Assembly (NCBI RefSeq): GCF_017874615.1 | Contig: NZ_JAGIKV010000014.1 | Coordinates: 62,001-126,000, forward strand | Direction: 5' to 3' | Origin: Paenibacillus xylanexedens | GTDB lineage: Bacteria; Bacillota; Bacilli; Paenibacillales; Paenibacillaceae | Length of the DNA: 64,000 nt | Shown: positions 1 through 8,823 of the stretch, one piece after another | Layout: each line of letters starts with the position of its first letter | Numbering within the stretch: position 1 is the stretch's first letter | Position numbers and translations under genes: made by a program | The notes under the pieces: model-generated | What the model was told of the DNA's origin: nothing | Seen by the model: only the letters and a program-made list of their open reading frames with translations | Database searches by the model: none

Positions 1-96
1 TATAAAACAGAAGATTCTATTTTCTGGCATGGGTGTTTGTAGGGGAGAATGCACGTTGGAGGAGATATATTTCATTATTTTCTGAAGATAAGCAGA

Positions 97-127
97 AAAA
101 AACATCTCCTGGAGGAGATGCTTTTTT
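97..127. terminator. Bidirectional intrinsic terminator
   Basis: A 7-bp stem (CATCTCC at 103-109, GGAGATG at 114-120) with a 4-nt loop is flanked by an A-run on the left and a T-run on the right, so it can stop transcription from both sides. It lies just downstream of the leftward bacteriocin-like operon. Confidence 0.85.
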
Positions 128-197
128 CTTGAGTAGAAACATTTGTTAGGATTGCTACTGGGAATCTTTCGTCCTAAAGTGAGGAAGTATAAATATA

Positions 198-398
198 TTA
201 CTCTCTTTTTTCAACATCTAATCGCCGACGAAATACCAAAGCCGAGACAGCAAATACAATAAACGATGCTGCTGAAGCAGCGGTAACCATCTTCAACACA
301 TTGCCTATTGGAGAGTTAAACAACAGAGCAACTGAGATGATTAAAACAGCACCAGTTAAACCCATCCCCAAAACCGAGATCGCTAAAATCTTGTTCAT
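198..398 (-). CDS. Small two-helix membrane protein, candidate immunity protein
   Basis: A 66-residue protein, almost entirely two hydrophobic helices (about residues 4-26 and 34-55) with a short charged tail (RRRLDVEKRE). The ATG at 398 is preferred over a TTG one codon earlier because GAGGTG (404-409) sits at the right distance and overlaps the TGA stop of the upstream gene, implying translational coupling. It is the last gene before a bidirectional terminator. Small two-helix membrane proteins directly behind a bacteriocin structural gene are commonly immunity proteins; that role is inferred from position only. No family was recognised from sequence. Confidence 0.7.
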   Translation of the reverse strand: MNKILAISVLGMGLTGAVLIISVALLFNSPIGNVLKMVTAASAASFIVFAVSALVFRRRLDVEKRE

Positions 399-407
399 CA
401 AATCACC

Positions 408-1112
408 TCACAGGTAATTGAAACAAGCTACTGCCCCAGCGATAGCACCACCACCAAGAAGTGCATATGCACCAATACATGCAGCACATATCGGAGCAGT
501 CACTGGTGTCGGTACTGCACACGATCCCCCACACGCGACCGCAATAATATAAGCCGCCGTACCACCAATTCCAAGTACTGCTCCAAGACAAGTTGCTACT
601 GCGCCTACACTATTTGGTTGCACTCCAGAGTTAACTGGCTCTTCTGCAAGCATTTCTTCATCTGTGATATAAGGTCTGTCAGTGTCCACGGATTTAACAA
701 CTGATCCATTCAAATACGTCTCAACTCGGAAGTTTCCTGCCTCATTCTTGGTCACCAGCATTTCATTTGTCTGCAATACGGTATTATCCTCATCGAAGAA
801 TACTGTTACGTTACTAGGAAGGCTGTAATCCCCATGCAAAGGAACTGTAACAACCGTAACTCCACCGCCAACCGTGTACACACTCGATTTTTCCAAATCA
901 AAAGCAGAGACAGGGGCGATATTCTCAATTTCACCTGCTTCTACTCCATGTAGCGTTGCATCGATCAATTCCTTGGCTTCATTACCTATAACTACAGCAA
1001 AATCTTGGCTGTTATCCGCTTGTGCTGTAACACTCAAATTTGGAGATAAACTTAAACAGAAAATAGACAAAATCATTAATACTGGCAAAAAGATTTTTTT
1101 CGCCTTTAACAT
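408..1112 (-). CDS. Secreted Cys-rich bacteriocin-like precursor (halocin C8-like architecture)
   Basis: A 234-residue secreted precursor. The ATG at 1112 is chosen because AGGAGGT (1121-1127) lies 8 nt upstream; a longer open frame to 1385 starts inside another gene and has no signal peptide. Residues 1 to about 32 are a signal peptide (MLKAKKIFLPVLMILSIF... ending TAQA). A hydrophilic pro-region of about 130 residues follows. The last about 65 residues are very hydrophobic, rich in Gly and Ala, and hold six Cys (TCLG, VACGG, SCAVP, PICAAC, VACF). A long pro-region followed by a hydrophobic Cys-rich C-terminal peptide is the layout of halocin C8-like bacteriocins; I assign by architecture, not by a search. 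In the halocin C8 case the pro-part gives immunity. Alternative: an uncharacterised membrane-active secreted protein. Confidence 0.6.
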   Translation of the reverse strand: MLKAKKIFLPVLMILSIFCLSLSPNLSVTAQADNSQDFAVVIGNEAKELIDATLHGVEAGEIENIAPVSAFDLEKSSVYTVGGGVTVVTVPLHGDYSLPSNVTVFFDEDNTVLQTNEMLVTKNEAGNFRVETYLNGSVVKSVDTDRPYITDEEMLAEEPVNSGVQPNSVGAVATCLGAVLGIGGTAAYIIAVACGGSCAVPTPVTAPICAACIGAYALLGGGAIAGAVACFNYL

Positions 1113-1143
1113 AATAAAAAACCTCCTATTTTTTAATATTTCG

Positions 1144-1408
1144 TCACAACATTTCCTCTTCAAGATTGATACCATCTGTATGCAATTGCTTAGATACCAG
1201 TTCGATAGCATCTGCATGTTCAATGAGGGCTTTTTCTTTCTCGTTGTCCGACGCACCTGGGAGTGTTTTATAGAACTGAATGCTGCTAGGCCTGGATTTG
1301 GATTTCTTTTCCTGACCCGAGTTGGTCTCCTGTCACGTTGCCCATTAAGCTGAAGCTTAGGCCAAACGTACCCGCAATTAACCAAGTCTTCTTAAATTTC
1401 AATAACAT
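1144..1408 (-). pseudogene. Frameshifted small secreted protein, first gene of the bacteriocin-like operon
   Basis: An ATG at 1408 with TAAGGAG 6-7 nt upstream opens a reading frame with a clear signal peptide (MLLKFKKTWLIAGTFGLSFS) that runs to KEIQIQA and stops at TAG (1286-1288) after 40 residues. The adjacent frame then continues without interruption from SSIQFYKTLPGASDNEK to INLEEEML and stops at 1144, just before the ribosome site of the next gene. Removing one base near 1287 joins the two into a single secreted protein of about 87 residues. Both halves have coding-like composition, so this looks like a single-base insertion, or a sequencing error. Programmed frameshifting is possible, but no slippery heptamer is evident. 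Function unknown. Confidence 0.6.
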
Positions 1409-1461
1409 TCACGCTCCTTATAACCAGTTTTGAGGATTTCCCTCACATATATAGACACCTA

Positions 1462-1483
1462 AAAAGGAAAATAGTTTCCTTTT
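1462..1483. promoter_or_regulatory. AT-rich perfect hairpin upstream of the bacteriocin-like operon
   Basis: AAAAGGAAA (1462-1470) pairs with TTTCCTTTT (1475-1483) around a 4-nt loop, about 50 nt upstream of the first start codon of the leftward operon. It could be a weak terminator or attenuator in the leader. The rest of 1409-1650 shows no gene. Confidence 0.4.
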
Positions 1484-1652
1484 ATTCATTATTTTGTAAC
1501 AGAGTCCAAAAAAAGTTAGAATAAGCGCCTATATGGACGACACACCGTAGAAACAAATTCCACATACTAAGTAAGAAAATTCGTCTCTAAAGGTATACCT
1601 TTACAAACAAAAAAATAAAATTCAAATAAATTGAGAATTATTCTTAAATTCG

Positions 1653-2608
1653 CTCATTTCCAATCGGTTTCGAAAAACGAATCTCCGTAAAGTGAAAACG
1701 GCTGCTGCTGACGCATATCTTTTGGGCGAGCTGTACTATAGAGAGGAATTCGAACCATTCAAAAAAGAGGCGTGCAACTTCTTAATATACGTTACCTGAC
1801 GCGACAACACGAGTCCTTCTCTAAGATGTGTGTGCAGACAAAGTTGCAATTCCAAGCTGTTCTGGATCAGGTCTTCCCAGCGTATAAAGGTGTTTTTGGG
1901 GCTATGTACTCTAACGTATCTCTTCGCTTCTTGCATGAGTTTCCGACCTCATCCTATGTTTTAAAAGTCAGTGAAGAGACACTTAAAATGACAATCAACG
2001 CACTGCTATCTTCAAAACGTGGGCGATCAGAGAGGTGGATTAATGAACGGGTTCAACGGTTGATGGTGGCTGCAAAACAAAATCCATTTCAGCAAACTAT
2101 GTATGAGAGCCACCTCATCAATCTTAAGATCTTAATTAGCCTTATTCTTCAGTACCAGGAGCATCTTGCTATGTTGGAGAAAACCATCGATGCCCTGGCT
2201 ACTGAGATTGAAGAGTATGATTTAATCCAGTCGATTCCCGGTATTGGCCCTAAAATTGCTGCAACAATTTTATCGGAAATTGGTGAAGTCGAAGGTTTAA
2301 ATAGATTTGATCATCCTAAGAAACTAGTTGCCTTTGCAGGCATAGATCCCAGTGTTTTTGCTTCAGGTAGATTTACAGCAACCCGGAATCGAATTACCAA
2401 ATGTGGTTCCAGGCAGCTTAGGTACGCACTAGTTATGGCGATACAGTGTGGCCTAATCCGATCTCGCAACACTCGAATTAAAGAGTTTTACGAACGCAAG
2501 AGAGCTGAAGGCAAACCTCACAAAGTGGCATTGATAGCATGTGCGAACAAGCTAGTTCATTGGTTGTATGCCATTTTGAAAAGTAAGAAATCGTTCCGTT
2601 CGGTATAA
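1653..2608 (+). pseudogene. IS110-family transposase, N-terminally truncated and frameshifted
   Basis: The frame from 1772 gives about 278 residues ending at 2608. It contains the C-terminal Transposase_20 (helix-hairpin-helix) part of IS110 transposases, seen as IQSIPGIGPKIAATILSEIG and AFAGIDPSVFASG. An adjacent frame upstream (about 1653-1775) encodes the preceding IS110 stretch (NLRKVKTAAADAYLLGELYY). The two parts join if one A is added to the A6 run near 1761-1766. The N-terminal DEDD catalytic region is missing, so the copy should be inactive. Element ends cannot be fixed because IS110 elements usually lack terminal inverted repeats. Confidence 0.85.
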
Positions 2609-2620
2609 TAAAATAATGGT

Positions 2621-2655
2621 ATAACCTTCCAATTAAGCTCGGATTGGAAGGTTAT
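2621..2655. terminator. Inverted repeat / likely terminator after IS110 remnant
   Basis: A perfect 13-bp stem (2621-2633 with 2643-2655; arm ATAACCTTCCAAT) with a 9-nt loop lies 12 nt after the transposase stop. The T-tract is weak (ATTTGG), so it may instead be a structural part of the element end. Confidence 0.55.
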
Positions 2656-2721
2656 TTGGTATGCTTATTAATAAATATATCACAGGCTCTCGAGTTGTGT
2701 TTATCTCGCCATGAAAGTTCC

Positions 2722-2785
2722 ATCATGATGCTATTTAGATATCTACCTAATCCGAAATGACACAATTTTCTTGTCCCTCGACAAT
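2722..2785. repeat. Dispersed hairpin-repeat family, copy R1
   Basis: The 46 nt at 2722-2767 are identical to 19246-19291 (includes TTTAGATATCTACCTAATCC). They are followed by TTCTTGTCCCTCGACAAT, which also recurs at copy R6. Other copies are at 8.8, 13.5, 13.6, 16.3 and 34.9 kb. Confidence 0.75.
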
Positions 2786-2833
2786 AAAAAAAGTCGCTAA
2801 GCTGTTTGATGATAACCTTCCCTATCCTCGGTT

Positions 2834-3007
2834 TTATTGAGCTATCGTTTCCCGAATCTTTAGATTGCAACTTCTTCCATAACTCGCCTCAATTTCTTTA
2901 GACAATACATTTGTTTGTTCCCCTAGATATTTCGAGTCGTTAGTCACATTTCGAACATCAACATCATTACTTAAAGCCATTTGTTCGATAAAACCCAAAA
3001 TTATCAC
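2834..3007 (-). CDS. Small hypothetical protein or gene remnant (57 aa)
   Basis: An open frame of 57 codons from GTG at 3007 (GAGGA about 10 nt upstream) to TAA at 2834. It reads as a believable protein (starts VIILGFIEQMALSNDVDVRN, ends KIRETIAQ), with acidic, soluble composition and no motif I recognise. The frame is open a little further upstream, without another start. It may be a fragment of a larger lost gene. The flanks 2656-2833 and 3008-3294 hold only repeat R1 and AT-rich sequence. Confidence 0.35.
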   Translation of the reverse strand: MIILGFIEQMALSNDVDVRNVTNDSKYLGEQTNVLSKEIEASYGRSCNLKIRETIAQ

Positions 3008-3294
3008 AAGTATTTTTTCCTCACTTTTGGTTAATTCATGGTTAATTTAAGTGTGAACAACATAACATTTTTATAATTTAACGTTATCTCTTTCCTCTTT
3101 AAGCAAGGTTAGCCCCACTCAACTCTTCGACTTATTTGTTAAACTATCCTGCCCTTATGATACGGTTCGGCGTATTATCTGTAGAGCGAAATCGAAGGCA
3201 CCCAGTAGGGTGCCTTCGATGTTCTTACTGTCTCTCTTTGGCAAGTTGGATAAACGAACTCAAATCCATCAACCAACCTTGTTGGGACACTCGT

Positions 3295-4282
3295 TCATTG
3301 TAAAGAACGTGCAAGTGCTGCAACAGAACCGCGGAAATCGGGTCTGCCGTCAGCCGTCCACAAAAGCGCTGTCACAAATGTATGGCGATTCGGATCGTAC
3401 AGCGGATCTCCTATAATGTTCTTGTACGTTCTTGCGTGAAACACAAATAGCGTCTCTTCGTCGTCCTCTGACACCGTGAAGGAATTATGACCGGGACCAT
3501 ACATTGAGATGCTCTCATCTGTCGAGAGAACCGCTGTTTGCGACTTGCGCCATGAGGAGGCATCGAGCAAATCAGCATCCGCATCGGCTTCAAGTAGGCC
3601 CATGCAATAATTGATTGAAATCGGTGGCGCTAGCCGAATAAGAGAGGAATACCAGATTACCCTTGCGAAGAAATGCCGCGCCTTCGTTCACTTTATAACC
3701 AATGATCTCCCAGTCATATTCCGGCAGCGAAATCATCGTTTGCGGCCCAGTCAGCGTCCATGGATTGCTCATTTTAGATATATACAGATTAGAGTTACCT
3801 CCGATGTTCGGATCCTTTTGTGCCCATACGTAATAACGGCTGCCATTATGCTCAAAGGTAGTGGCATCGAGGGCGAAGCTTTCCCATTCGGTACGAACCT
3901 GCCCTCTTTCCATCCAACTGCCTTCGAGCGGATTGTCATTTTCATTCTCTAGCACGTACATCCGATGGTCGAACAAGCCTTCATTCGTTTCCGTCGTGTG
4001 TGCGGCAGCGAAATACACGTACCATTTGTCATCAATAAAATGCAGTTCGGGTGCCCAAATATTAGCACTAAGGATACCAGTCTCGCGCTTTCTCCAGATC
4101 ACTACAGGAGTTGATGTAACAAGCTTCTCAAGGTTCTGGGCTCTACGGATTTCAATCCGATCATACTCCGGAACGGATGCTACGAAGTAATAATAACCAT
4201 CCGAATGTCTGCAAATAAAAGGATCAGCTCTCTGTTCAATTAATGGTTGAATGTCGTGTGACGCTCGTTGTTGGATTTCCAT
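3295..4282 (-). pseudogene. GH43-family glycosidase (arabinofuranosidase/xylosidase type), frameshifted
   Basis: Two frames make one glycoside hydrolase family 43 enzyme of about 325 residues. The N-terminal part starts at ATG 4282 (AGGTG 6 nt upstream) and the C-terminal part runs to 3295. GH43 marks are the base Asp in EQRADPFICRHSDG, the pKa-tuning Asp in FALDATTFEHNGS and the acid Glu in KVNEGAAFLRKGN. The frames break at 3610-3617, where ATTGATTG is a 4-bp tandem duplication; removing one copy restores ATDFN-YCMGLLEAD. There is no signal peptide, so an intact enzyme would act on imported oligosaccharides. It is the last gene of the binding protein-permease-permease operon, 28 nt after the permease, which fits arabino- or xylo-oligosaccharide breakdown. 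Confidence 0.8.
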
Positions 4283-4310
4283 CTTATCACCTGTTTCATC
4301 ATAATATAGA

Positions 4311-5159
4311 TTACCCTTTAACAGCGCCTGCAGTCATACCGTCTATGAAATATTTCTGAAAAGCAATGAATAGTATGAAAATTGGAATGATGGAGAAGAA
4401 GGAGCCCACGATCAATAAATCATAGTTATTGCCATAAGGAGTTAACAACGTTTTCAAACCGATTGGAAGTGTATATTTACTCTGATCTCCCAACACCATG
4501 AATGGCCACAATAGATTATTCCAGCTATTCATACCATTCAATATAGCCATTGCTGCAAACGATGGCTTCATAATCGGCATAATTAGTCTGAAATAAATCG
4601 CATACTCGTTTGCGCCATCAACCCGCCCAGATTGAATAATCTCTTTGGGTATGCTTCGTAGATATTGCCTGAAGAAAAATATTGTCGCGGCATTGGCTAT
4701 ACCGGGCAGAATGATTGCCGTATAGCTATTCACCATTCCCAAATCATTAATTAGGCTGTACAAAGGAACCAGCAGTATTTCGAAAGGCACCATCATAATG
4801 AGCAAAACACATATAAAGAGGAAGTTCTTACCTTTAAAATGATATGCTGCAAAACCATATGCAACAAATGCGCTTACAAAAAGTGTTAAAACCACTTGAA
4901 CGATTGTTAAAATCATACTGTTCCAAAACCACACAAAATAATCATGTTCTCCAGTAAACAGAAAGATGAAATTATCAAAACTCATGATTTCAAAATCCAA
5001 ACTTAGGTTAAGACCATATCTAACTAATGATTCACCTGGTTTAAAGGAAGATAGGGCCACTGCGTAGAATGGGATCATAATTATAACGAATAGTATAATG
5101 AATAAACAAATAATTACTATTCTAGAGATGAAATCACTCCTCGTCTGACTTCTGCCCAC
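4311..5159 (-). CDS. Carbohydrate ABC transporter permease (CUT1, MalG/AraQ-like)
   Basis: A membrane permease of 282 residues from GTG at 5159, chosen because AAAGGAGGAGG lies 6-7 nt upstream, inside the end of the preceding gene; a longer frame to 5189 has no such site. Six membrane segments are visible (first about 15-40). The EAA loop that contacts the ATPase is near residues 180-200 (IIQSGRVDGANEYAIYFRLI). The C-terminus FIDGMTAGAVKG is typical of MalG/AraQ-type subunits. It pairs with the upstream MalF-type permease. No ATPase is in the operon; Bacillus CUT1 systems often share MsmX, which would be encoded elsewhere. Confidence 0.9.
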   Translation of the reverse strand: MGRSQTRSDFISRIVIICLFIILFVIIMIPFYAVALSSFKPGESLVRYGLNLSLDFEIMSFDNFIFLFTGEHDYFVWFWNSMILTIVQVVLTLFVSAFVAYGFAAYHFKGKNFLFICVLLIMMVPFEILLVPLYSLINDLGMVNSYTAIILPGIANAATIFFFRQYLRSIPKEIIQSGRVDGANEYAIYFRLIMPIMKPSFAAMAILNGMNSWNNLLWPFMVLGDQSKYTLPIGLKTLLTPYGNNYDLLIVGSFFSIIPIFILFIAFQKYFIDGMTAGAVKG

Positions 5160-5160
5160 T

Positions 5161-6057
5161 TTAATCCTCCTCCTTTTTGAACATTCCACTAAATTTCAAC
5201 TGCGTTAAATTGATAACCATAGCAATGACTAACAGAACGATACCAACTGCAGCTGCGTAACCCAGCTTATTCTGCTCAATCCCTTGTCTATACAGATATC
5301 CAACAATGGTTAAGCCAATATTTTGGGGTGATTTGTTACCGTTGAACATCATCAGGCTCTCGGTAAACATTGCTAAACCTGCATAAACACTAATTGTGGT
5401 AACATATACCGTGGTCGGCTTCAATAATGGCATTGTGATCGTTCTAAACTTCTGCCAAGCAGATGCACCGTCAATTGAAGCAGCCTCATAATATTCATTG
5501 TCAATGCTCTTCAAACCCGATAGATAGTAAAGCATATTAACGCCTGTCCATCTCCAACATGCGAGGATTAACAGTGCTGCCATACTCCAATTTCCGTCTT
5601 TCAAAAATTTGATAGGCTCTACACCAAATAGACCTAGGAAACTGTTCATTAATGAACCTTCCATCTCACCGAATGTAAGGCGGAAAATGGTACCCGCAAC
5701 TGCGACAGATGTCAATGCAGGGAGAAAGAAAGAAGATTTAAAAAACTCTCTTCCCATCATTAACTTACTGTTGATCATAACGGCGAATAACATGGGAAAA
5801 GGAATCAACAGCACTAAGGTTCCTAACATGTACACAATGCTATTTTTAATAGATGTCAAAAACACTTTATCAGTAAGTAATTTCGAATAATTTGCTTCAC
5901 CAATCCATTTAGGATCCTGTCCCAGCATCCTATCTTGAAAGCTCATTACGAATGAATTTACAAGCGGAAAAAACCAGAATATCAAAAATATGAGTATAAA
6001 TGGCAATACAAAAACATAAGGTGCAACTTTTTGAGAGTATACAAATTTCTTTATCAT
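5161..6057 (-). CDS. Carbohydrate ABC transporter permease (CUT1, MalF/AraP-like)
   Basis: A 298-residue inner-membrane permease with six predicted helices. The first is FVLPFILIFLIFWFFPLVNS, and the EAA loop is near IDNEYYEAASIDGASAWQKF. It forms the heterodimeric channel with the next gene, whose start overlaps the end of this one. Start ATG 6057 has GGGAG upstream. A hairpin separates it from the binding-protein gene, a common way to keep permease expression below that of the binding protein. Confidence 0.9.
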   Translation of the reverse strand: MIKKFVYSQKVAPYVFVLPFILIFLIFWFFPLVNSFVMSFQDRMLGQDPKWIGEANYSKLLTDKVFLTSIKNSIVYMLGTLVLLIPFPMLFAVMINSKLMMGREFFKSSFFLPALTSVAVAGTIFRLTFGEMEGSLMNSFLGLFGVEPIKFLKDGNWSMAALLILACWRWTGVNMLYYLSGLKSIDNEYYEAASIDGASAWQKFRTITMPLLKPTTVYVTTISVYAGLAMFTESLMMFNGNKSPQNIGLTIVGYLYRQGIEQNKLGYAAAVGIVLLVIAMVINLTQLKFSGMFKKEED

Positions 6058-6081
6058 ATTCTCAATCTCCCTTGACTATGG

Positions 6082-6119
6082 TTAAACCTGCCGACCTCTG
6101 TACCTGCCGACAGGTTTAA
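6082..6119 (-). promoter_or_regulatory. Intercistronic hairpin between binding-protein and permease genes
   Basis: TTAAACCTG (6082-6090) pairs with CAGGTTTAA (6111-6119). The loop repeats the CCTGCCGA unit, so a shorter alternative stem (ACCTG-CCGA-CAGGT) is possible. It sits between the binding-protein stop (6142) and the permease start (6057), where such stems stabilise the upstream mRNA or partly terminate. Confidence 0.5.
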
Positions 6120-6141
6120 TCAAATCATTTACTTATTATAT

Positions 6142-7479
6142 TTATTTCAATTCTTGTTCAATTGCTGCTTGTGCTTCATCCAACGCTTCCTTCACGTCTT
6201 GGCCATCTTCAAAGATAGCATTCAAAGTAACCGTATTGAATATATTGCCGATGGTTGGTGAAGCTTTAACGGACTTAATCGCTCTAATTTCGTCTTTGAT
6301 TTCATTCAAAGTATCAAATGCATTTGTTTTAAAGTATTGGACGTATTCATTCTCAGGGTTTTTCGTAACTGCATCATCTTTCCATACTTCCATGTTGATT
6401 GGGTCAAATCCAAGTGTATTCCAGATTTCTGTAGTAGCTTCTTTCGAAAGCTTAGCAAAGGCTACAAATTCTTTTGCCAACAGAACGTCTTTACCATTCT
6501 TAGTAACAACTGTGCCAGTACCGCCTAAGCCAACGGAACGAGGATTACCTTCTTCGAATACAGGCAATGGAGCTATTGCATACTTACCTTTAAGGTCTTT
6601 CATTTCGTTTACAAAGCGGGACATATACCACTCAGGCATCAATGCACTTGCGTAGTTGCCTTTGTTATATTCACCTTTTGCTTCTTCTGTGTCGGGTTGT
6701 CCGCCAGGGATCGTATGAATAACATTGTTCTTCTGCAGATCGACTAACATTTCATACGCTTTAATCATTTCAGGCGAGTTCACTTTTGGAGTACCATTTT
6801 CATCTGTAAAATCGGCATTTTGCTGAGCTAGTAGCAGCGATGCTTGCCACGAAGCTGATGTATCAGCAGTACCTAAGTACTTGCCAGTCTTTTCGTAAAC
6901 CTTGATACCTGCTTGTTTGTAATCTTCCCACGTTTTGATTGTCTTGTAGTCAACACCTGCTTGTTCGAGAATTTCAGTGTTGTAGAAAGCAAGCGTAGCA
7001 CCTACGTGATAATCAAAGCCATAAACCTGATCGGCTTTGGAGTAAATCTCGACACGTGAAGGAACAACAACGTCTTTGTATGGTGCAAATACATCATTCA
7101 AAGATTCCAGGGGAACGTTGTCACCTTCCAAGAATTTAGGGAATTGACCAAGCTCAATATCCGCGATATCAGGAGCACCTTTTCCGCTTGTAACTGCCAA
7201 TAAGAGCTTGTTGTGCATATCATCGTAAGGCATAACCGTTACATTCAACTTAATCTGTTTGTCTGGGTTCTGTTGGTTCCATAACCCCAGCATTTTATCC
7301 AAATGCTTGCCGTGCAAATCTGCGAATGTCCAAAATGATAATTCTGTTGCATTCTCACCGGCATTAGCGCCTAATTGTTGTGTTTCCGTTTTTGAACCAG
7401 AAGGATTACCACATGCAGTAAAAACAAGTGACATAATAAGGATTGTAACGATGGAGATTAAAGCACTGCGTTTTTTCAA
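6142..7479 (-). CDS. Carbohydrate ABC transporter substrate-binding lipoprotein (AraN-like)
   Basis: A 445-residue lipoprotein from a TTG start at 7479. The lipobox is VFTACGN (Cys about 22), followed by a low-complexity Ser/Gly linker and a two-lobed sugar-binding fold (SBP_bac_1). ELSFWTFADLHGKHLDKML near the N-terminus and the LDEAQAAIEQELK C-terminus are typical of CUT1 binding proteins. First gene of the leftward transport operon. The cluster (binding protein, two permeases, GH43, AraR-like regulator) resembles araNPQ-type arabino-oligosaccharide uptake; the exact sugar is inferred. Two cre-like boxes lie upstream. Confidence 0.88.
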   Translation of the reverse strand: MKKRSALISIVTILIMSLVFTACGNPSGSKTETQQLGANAGENATELSFWTFADLHGKHLDKMLGLWNQQNPDKQIKLNVTVMPYDDMHNKLLLAVTSGKGAPDIADIELGQFPKFLEGDNVPLESLNDVFAPYKDVVVPSRVEIYSKADQVYGFDYHVGATLAFYNTEILEQAGVDYKTIKTWEDYKQAGIKVYEKTGKYLGTADTSASWQASLLLAQQNADFTDENGTPKVNSPEMIKAYEMLVDLQKNNVIHTIPGGQPDTEEAKGEYNKGNYASALMPEWYMSRFVNEMKDLKGKYAIAPLPVFEEGNPRSVGLGGTGTVVTKNGKDVLLAKEFVAFAKLSKEATTEIWNTLGFDPINMEVWKDDAVTKNPENEYVQYFKTNAFDTLNEIKDEIRAIKSVKASPTIGNIFNTVTLNAIFEDGQDVKEALDEAQAAIEQELK

Positions 7480-7543
7480 TTGTTCGTCATCCTCTCTTTT
7501 TGTTATGCATTTGAAAAGTCGGCTGACTAGTTAGTTCTGTTAA

Positions 7544-7557
7544 TTTAAGCGGTTACA
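7544..7557 (-). promoter_or_regulatory. Candidate cre (CcpA) box upstream of the sugar-uptake operon
   Basis: On the minus strand the site reads TGTAACCGCTTAAA, matching 13 of 14 positions of the cre pattern TGWAANCGNTNWCA. It is 65 nt upstream of the binding-protein start and suggests carbon catabolite repression. Confidence 0.55.
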
Positions 7558-7641
7558 ATCCATCTTGGCACCACCATCCTTAACATAATTCTAACCTTTC
7601 AAAGAAAAGACCCCTTCGCAACAATTTCTCAGATTCCATAT

Positions 7642-7656
7642 TGTAAGCGCTTTACA
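7642..7656. promoter_or_regulatory. Palindromic operator/cre-like box in the divergent promoter region
   Basis: TGTAAGCGCTTTACA has TGTAA/TTACA arms around GCGCT, one base longer than a standard cre. It could bind CcpA or the local AraR-like regulator, whose gene starts about 70 nt to the right. Confidence 0.5.
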
Positions 7657-7721
7657 TGCCGTATTATAATATATATGAAATAAGCTTTATATAACCAATT
7701 GATTATAAAATCATAAAGTTT

Positions 7722-8804
7722 ATGGGAAGATGCTACTCTTTGAAAAAGCTGGCGCTCTACAAACAAATTCGAGAAAACATTATACAGAAAATTAAATCAG
7801 GGCAGCTTCGGCCAACGGACCGCATTCTTTCTGAACAAGAACTAATGGACGAATTCAGAGTAAGTAAAATAACCGTCAGGAACGCCCTAACCCTACTAGC
7901 TGACGAAGGATTAATTATACGCGTACAAGGCAAAGGCTCATTCGTCTCTTCTAGTCTTGTTGTTTCTAGCATCAATTTCTCGCCATCCCCAAGCAGCGCG
8001 TGCTCCATGCCGCTCATCGGCTTCATCATTCCGACGATGAGAACCCCTGTCATCCAGAAGCTCGTTGACTACACGGAACACTTCCTACAAGAAGCCGGCC
8101 TCAGCATGGTACTAAGCATCACGCGCGAGTCCTCCTCTATCGAATCAAACGTCATTCGTACACTAACGGAGCTCGGTGTGAAGGGGTTGATCGTTTTTCC
8201 AACAGAAGATGAGAAGTATAACGAATCATTACTGCGTCTGTCGCTCGATAAATTCCCGTGTGTGTTCATCGACCGCTATCTGCGCAACATTGAGACGTAC
8301 ACCATTACATCCGACAATTACGGCGGTGCGTGTAAAGCTGTATCCCATTTGTTATCCAAGAGTCATCAGCAGATTGCGCTCATCTCACCTGAAAATGCCA
8401 ATACAGCCGTCGAGGATCGCACGCTCGGCTTCGAGCAGGCGTACACAGATCAAGGCATTTCGATTGACAAGAGCTTGTGGTGTCACATCCCTCTCGACAT
8501 TCTACGCAGCGAGCAAGCATTGGACTATGTAAGCAACTTCTTGCAGAACCACAGTGGAATTTCGGCAGCCTTTTCCTTGACTGAAGAAACAGCACGCCTT
8601 ACATCCGCCGCTATCAGTCTTCTGAACGTTCACTCAAATATCGACTTGCTATCTTTTGATAATCCACATCTTTCAGGCGTAGCTTATGTGCAGCAGGATG
8701 AACAGGAAATGGCACGAACAGCCGTAAAGCTGTTACGTGAACAAATGGATGATATCTATTCTCCTAAGAACGCCGTTATTCCCGTGCAACTCATCTTCCC
8801 TTGA
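7722..8804 (+). CDS. GntR-HTH / LacI-sensor transcriptional regulator (AraR-like)
   Basis: A 360-residue repressor with an N-terminal GntR winged helix (YKQIRENIIQKIKSGQL through KITVRNALTLLADEGLIIRVQGKGSF) joined to a LacI/GalR periplasmic-binding-like effector domain (about 95-355). This hybrid is the AraR layout, whose ligand is arabinose. ATG 7722 has no ribosome site; TTG at 7740, with GGGAAG 10 nt upstream, is equally or more likely and gives 354 residues. It is divergent from the sugar-uptake operon and probably represses it. The palindromic box at 7642-7656 is the best nearby operator candidate. Confidence 0.85.
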   Translation: MGRCYSLKKLALYKQIRENIIQKIKSGQLRPTDRILSEQELMDEFRVSKITVRNALTLLADEGLIIRVQGKGSFVSSSLVVSSINFSPSPSSACSMPLIGFIIPTMRTPVIQKLVDYTEHFLQEAGLSMVLSITRESSSIESNVIRTLTELGVKGLIVFPTEDEKYNESLLRLSLDKFPCVFIDRYLRNIETYTITSDNYGGACKAVSHLLSKSHQQIALISPENANTAVEDRTLGFEQAYTDQGISIDKSLWCHIPLDILRSEQALDYVSNFLQNHSGISAAFSLTEETARLTSAAISLLNVHSNIDLLSFDNPHLSGVAYVQQDEQEMARTAVKLLREQMDDIYSPKNAVIPVQLIFP

Positions 8805-8823
8805 CACGACAAACGTTGCAGCC

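Noticed and set aside
874-1353. 160-codon plus-strand frame opposite the bacteriocin-like operon
   Set aside because: Antisense to two genes with signal peptides and ribosome sites; no ribosome site or family of its own.
2652-2870. 72-codon minus-strand frame
   Set aside because: Overlaps repeat R1 and the 57-codon frame at 2834-3007; composition not protein-like.
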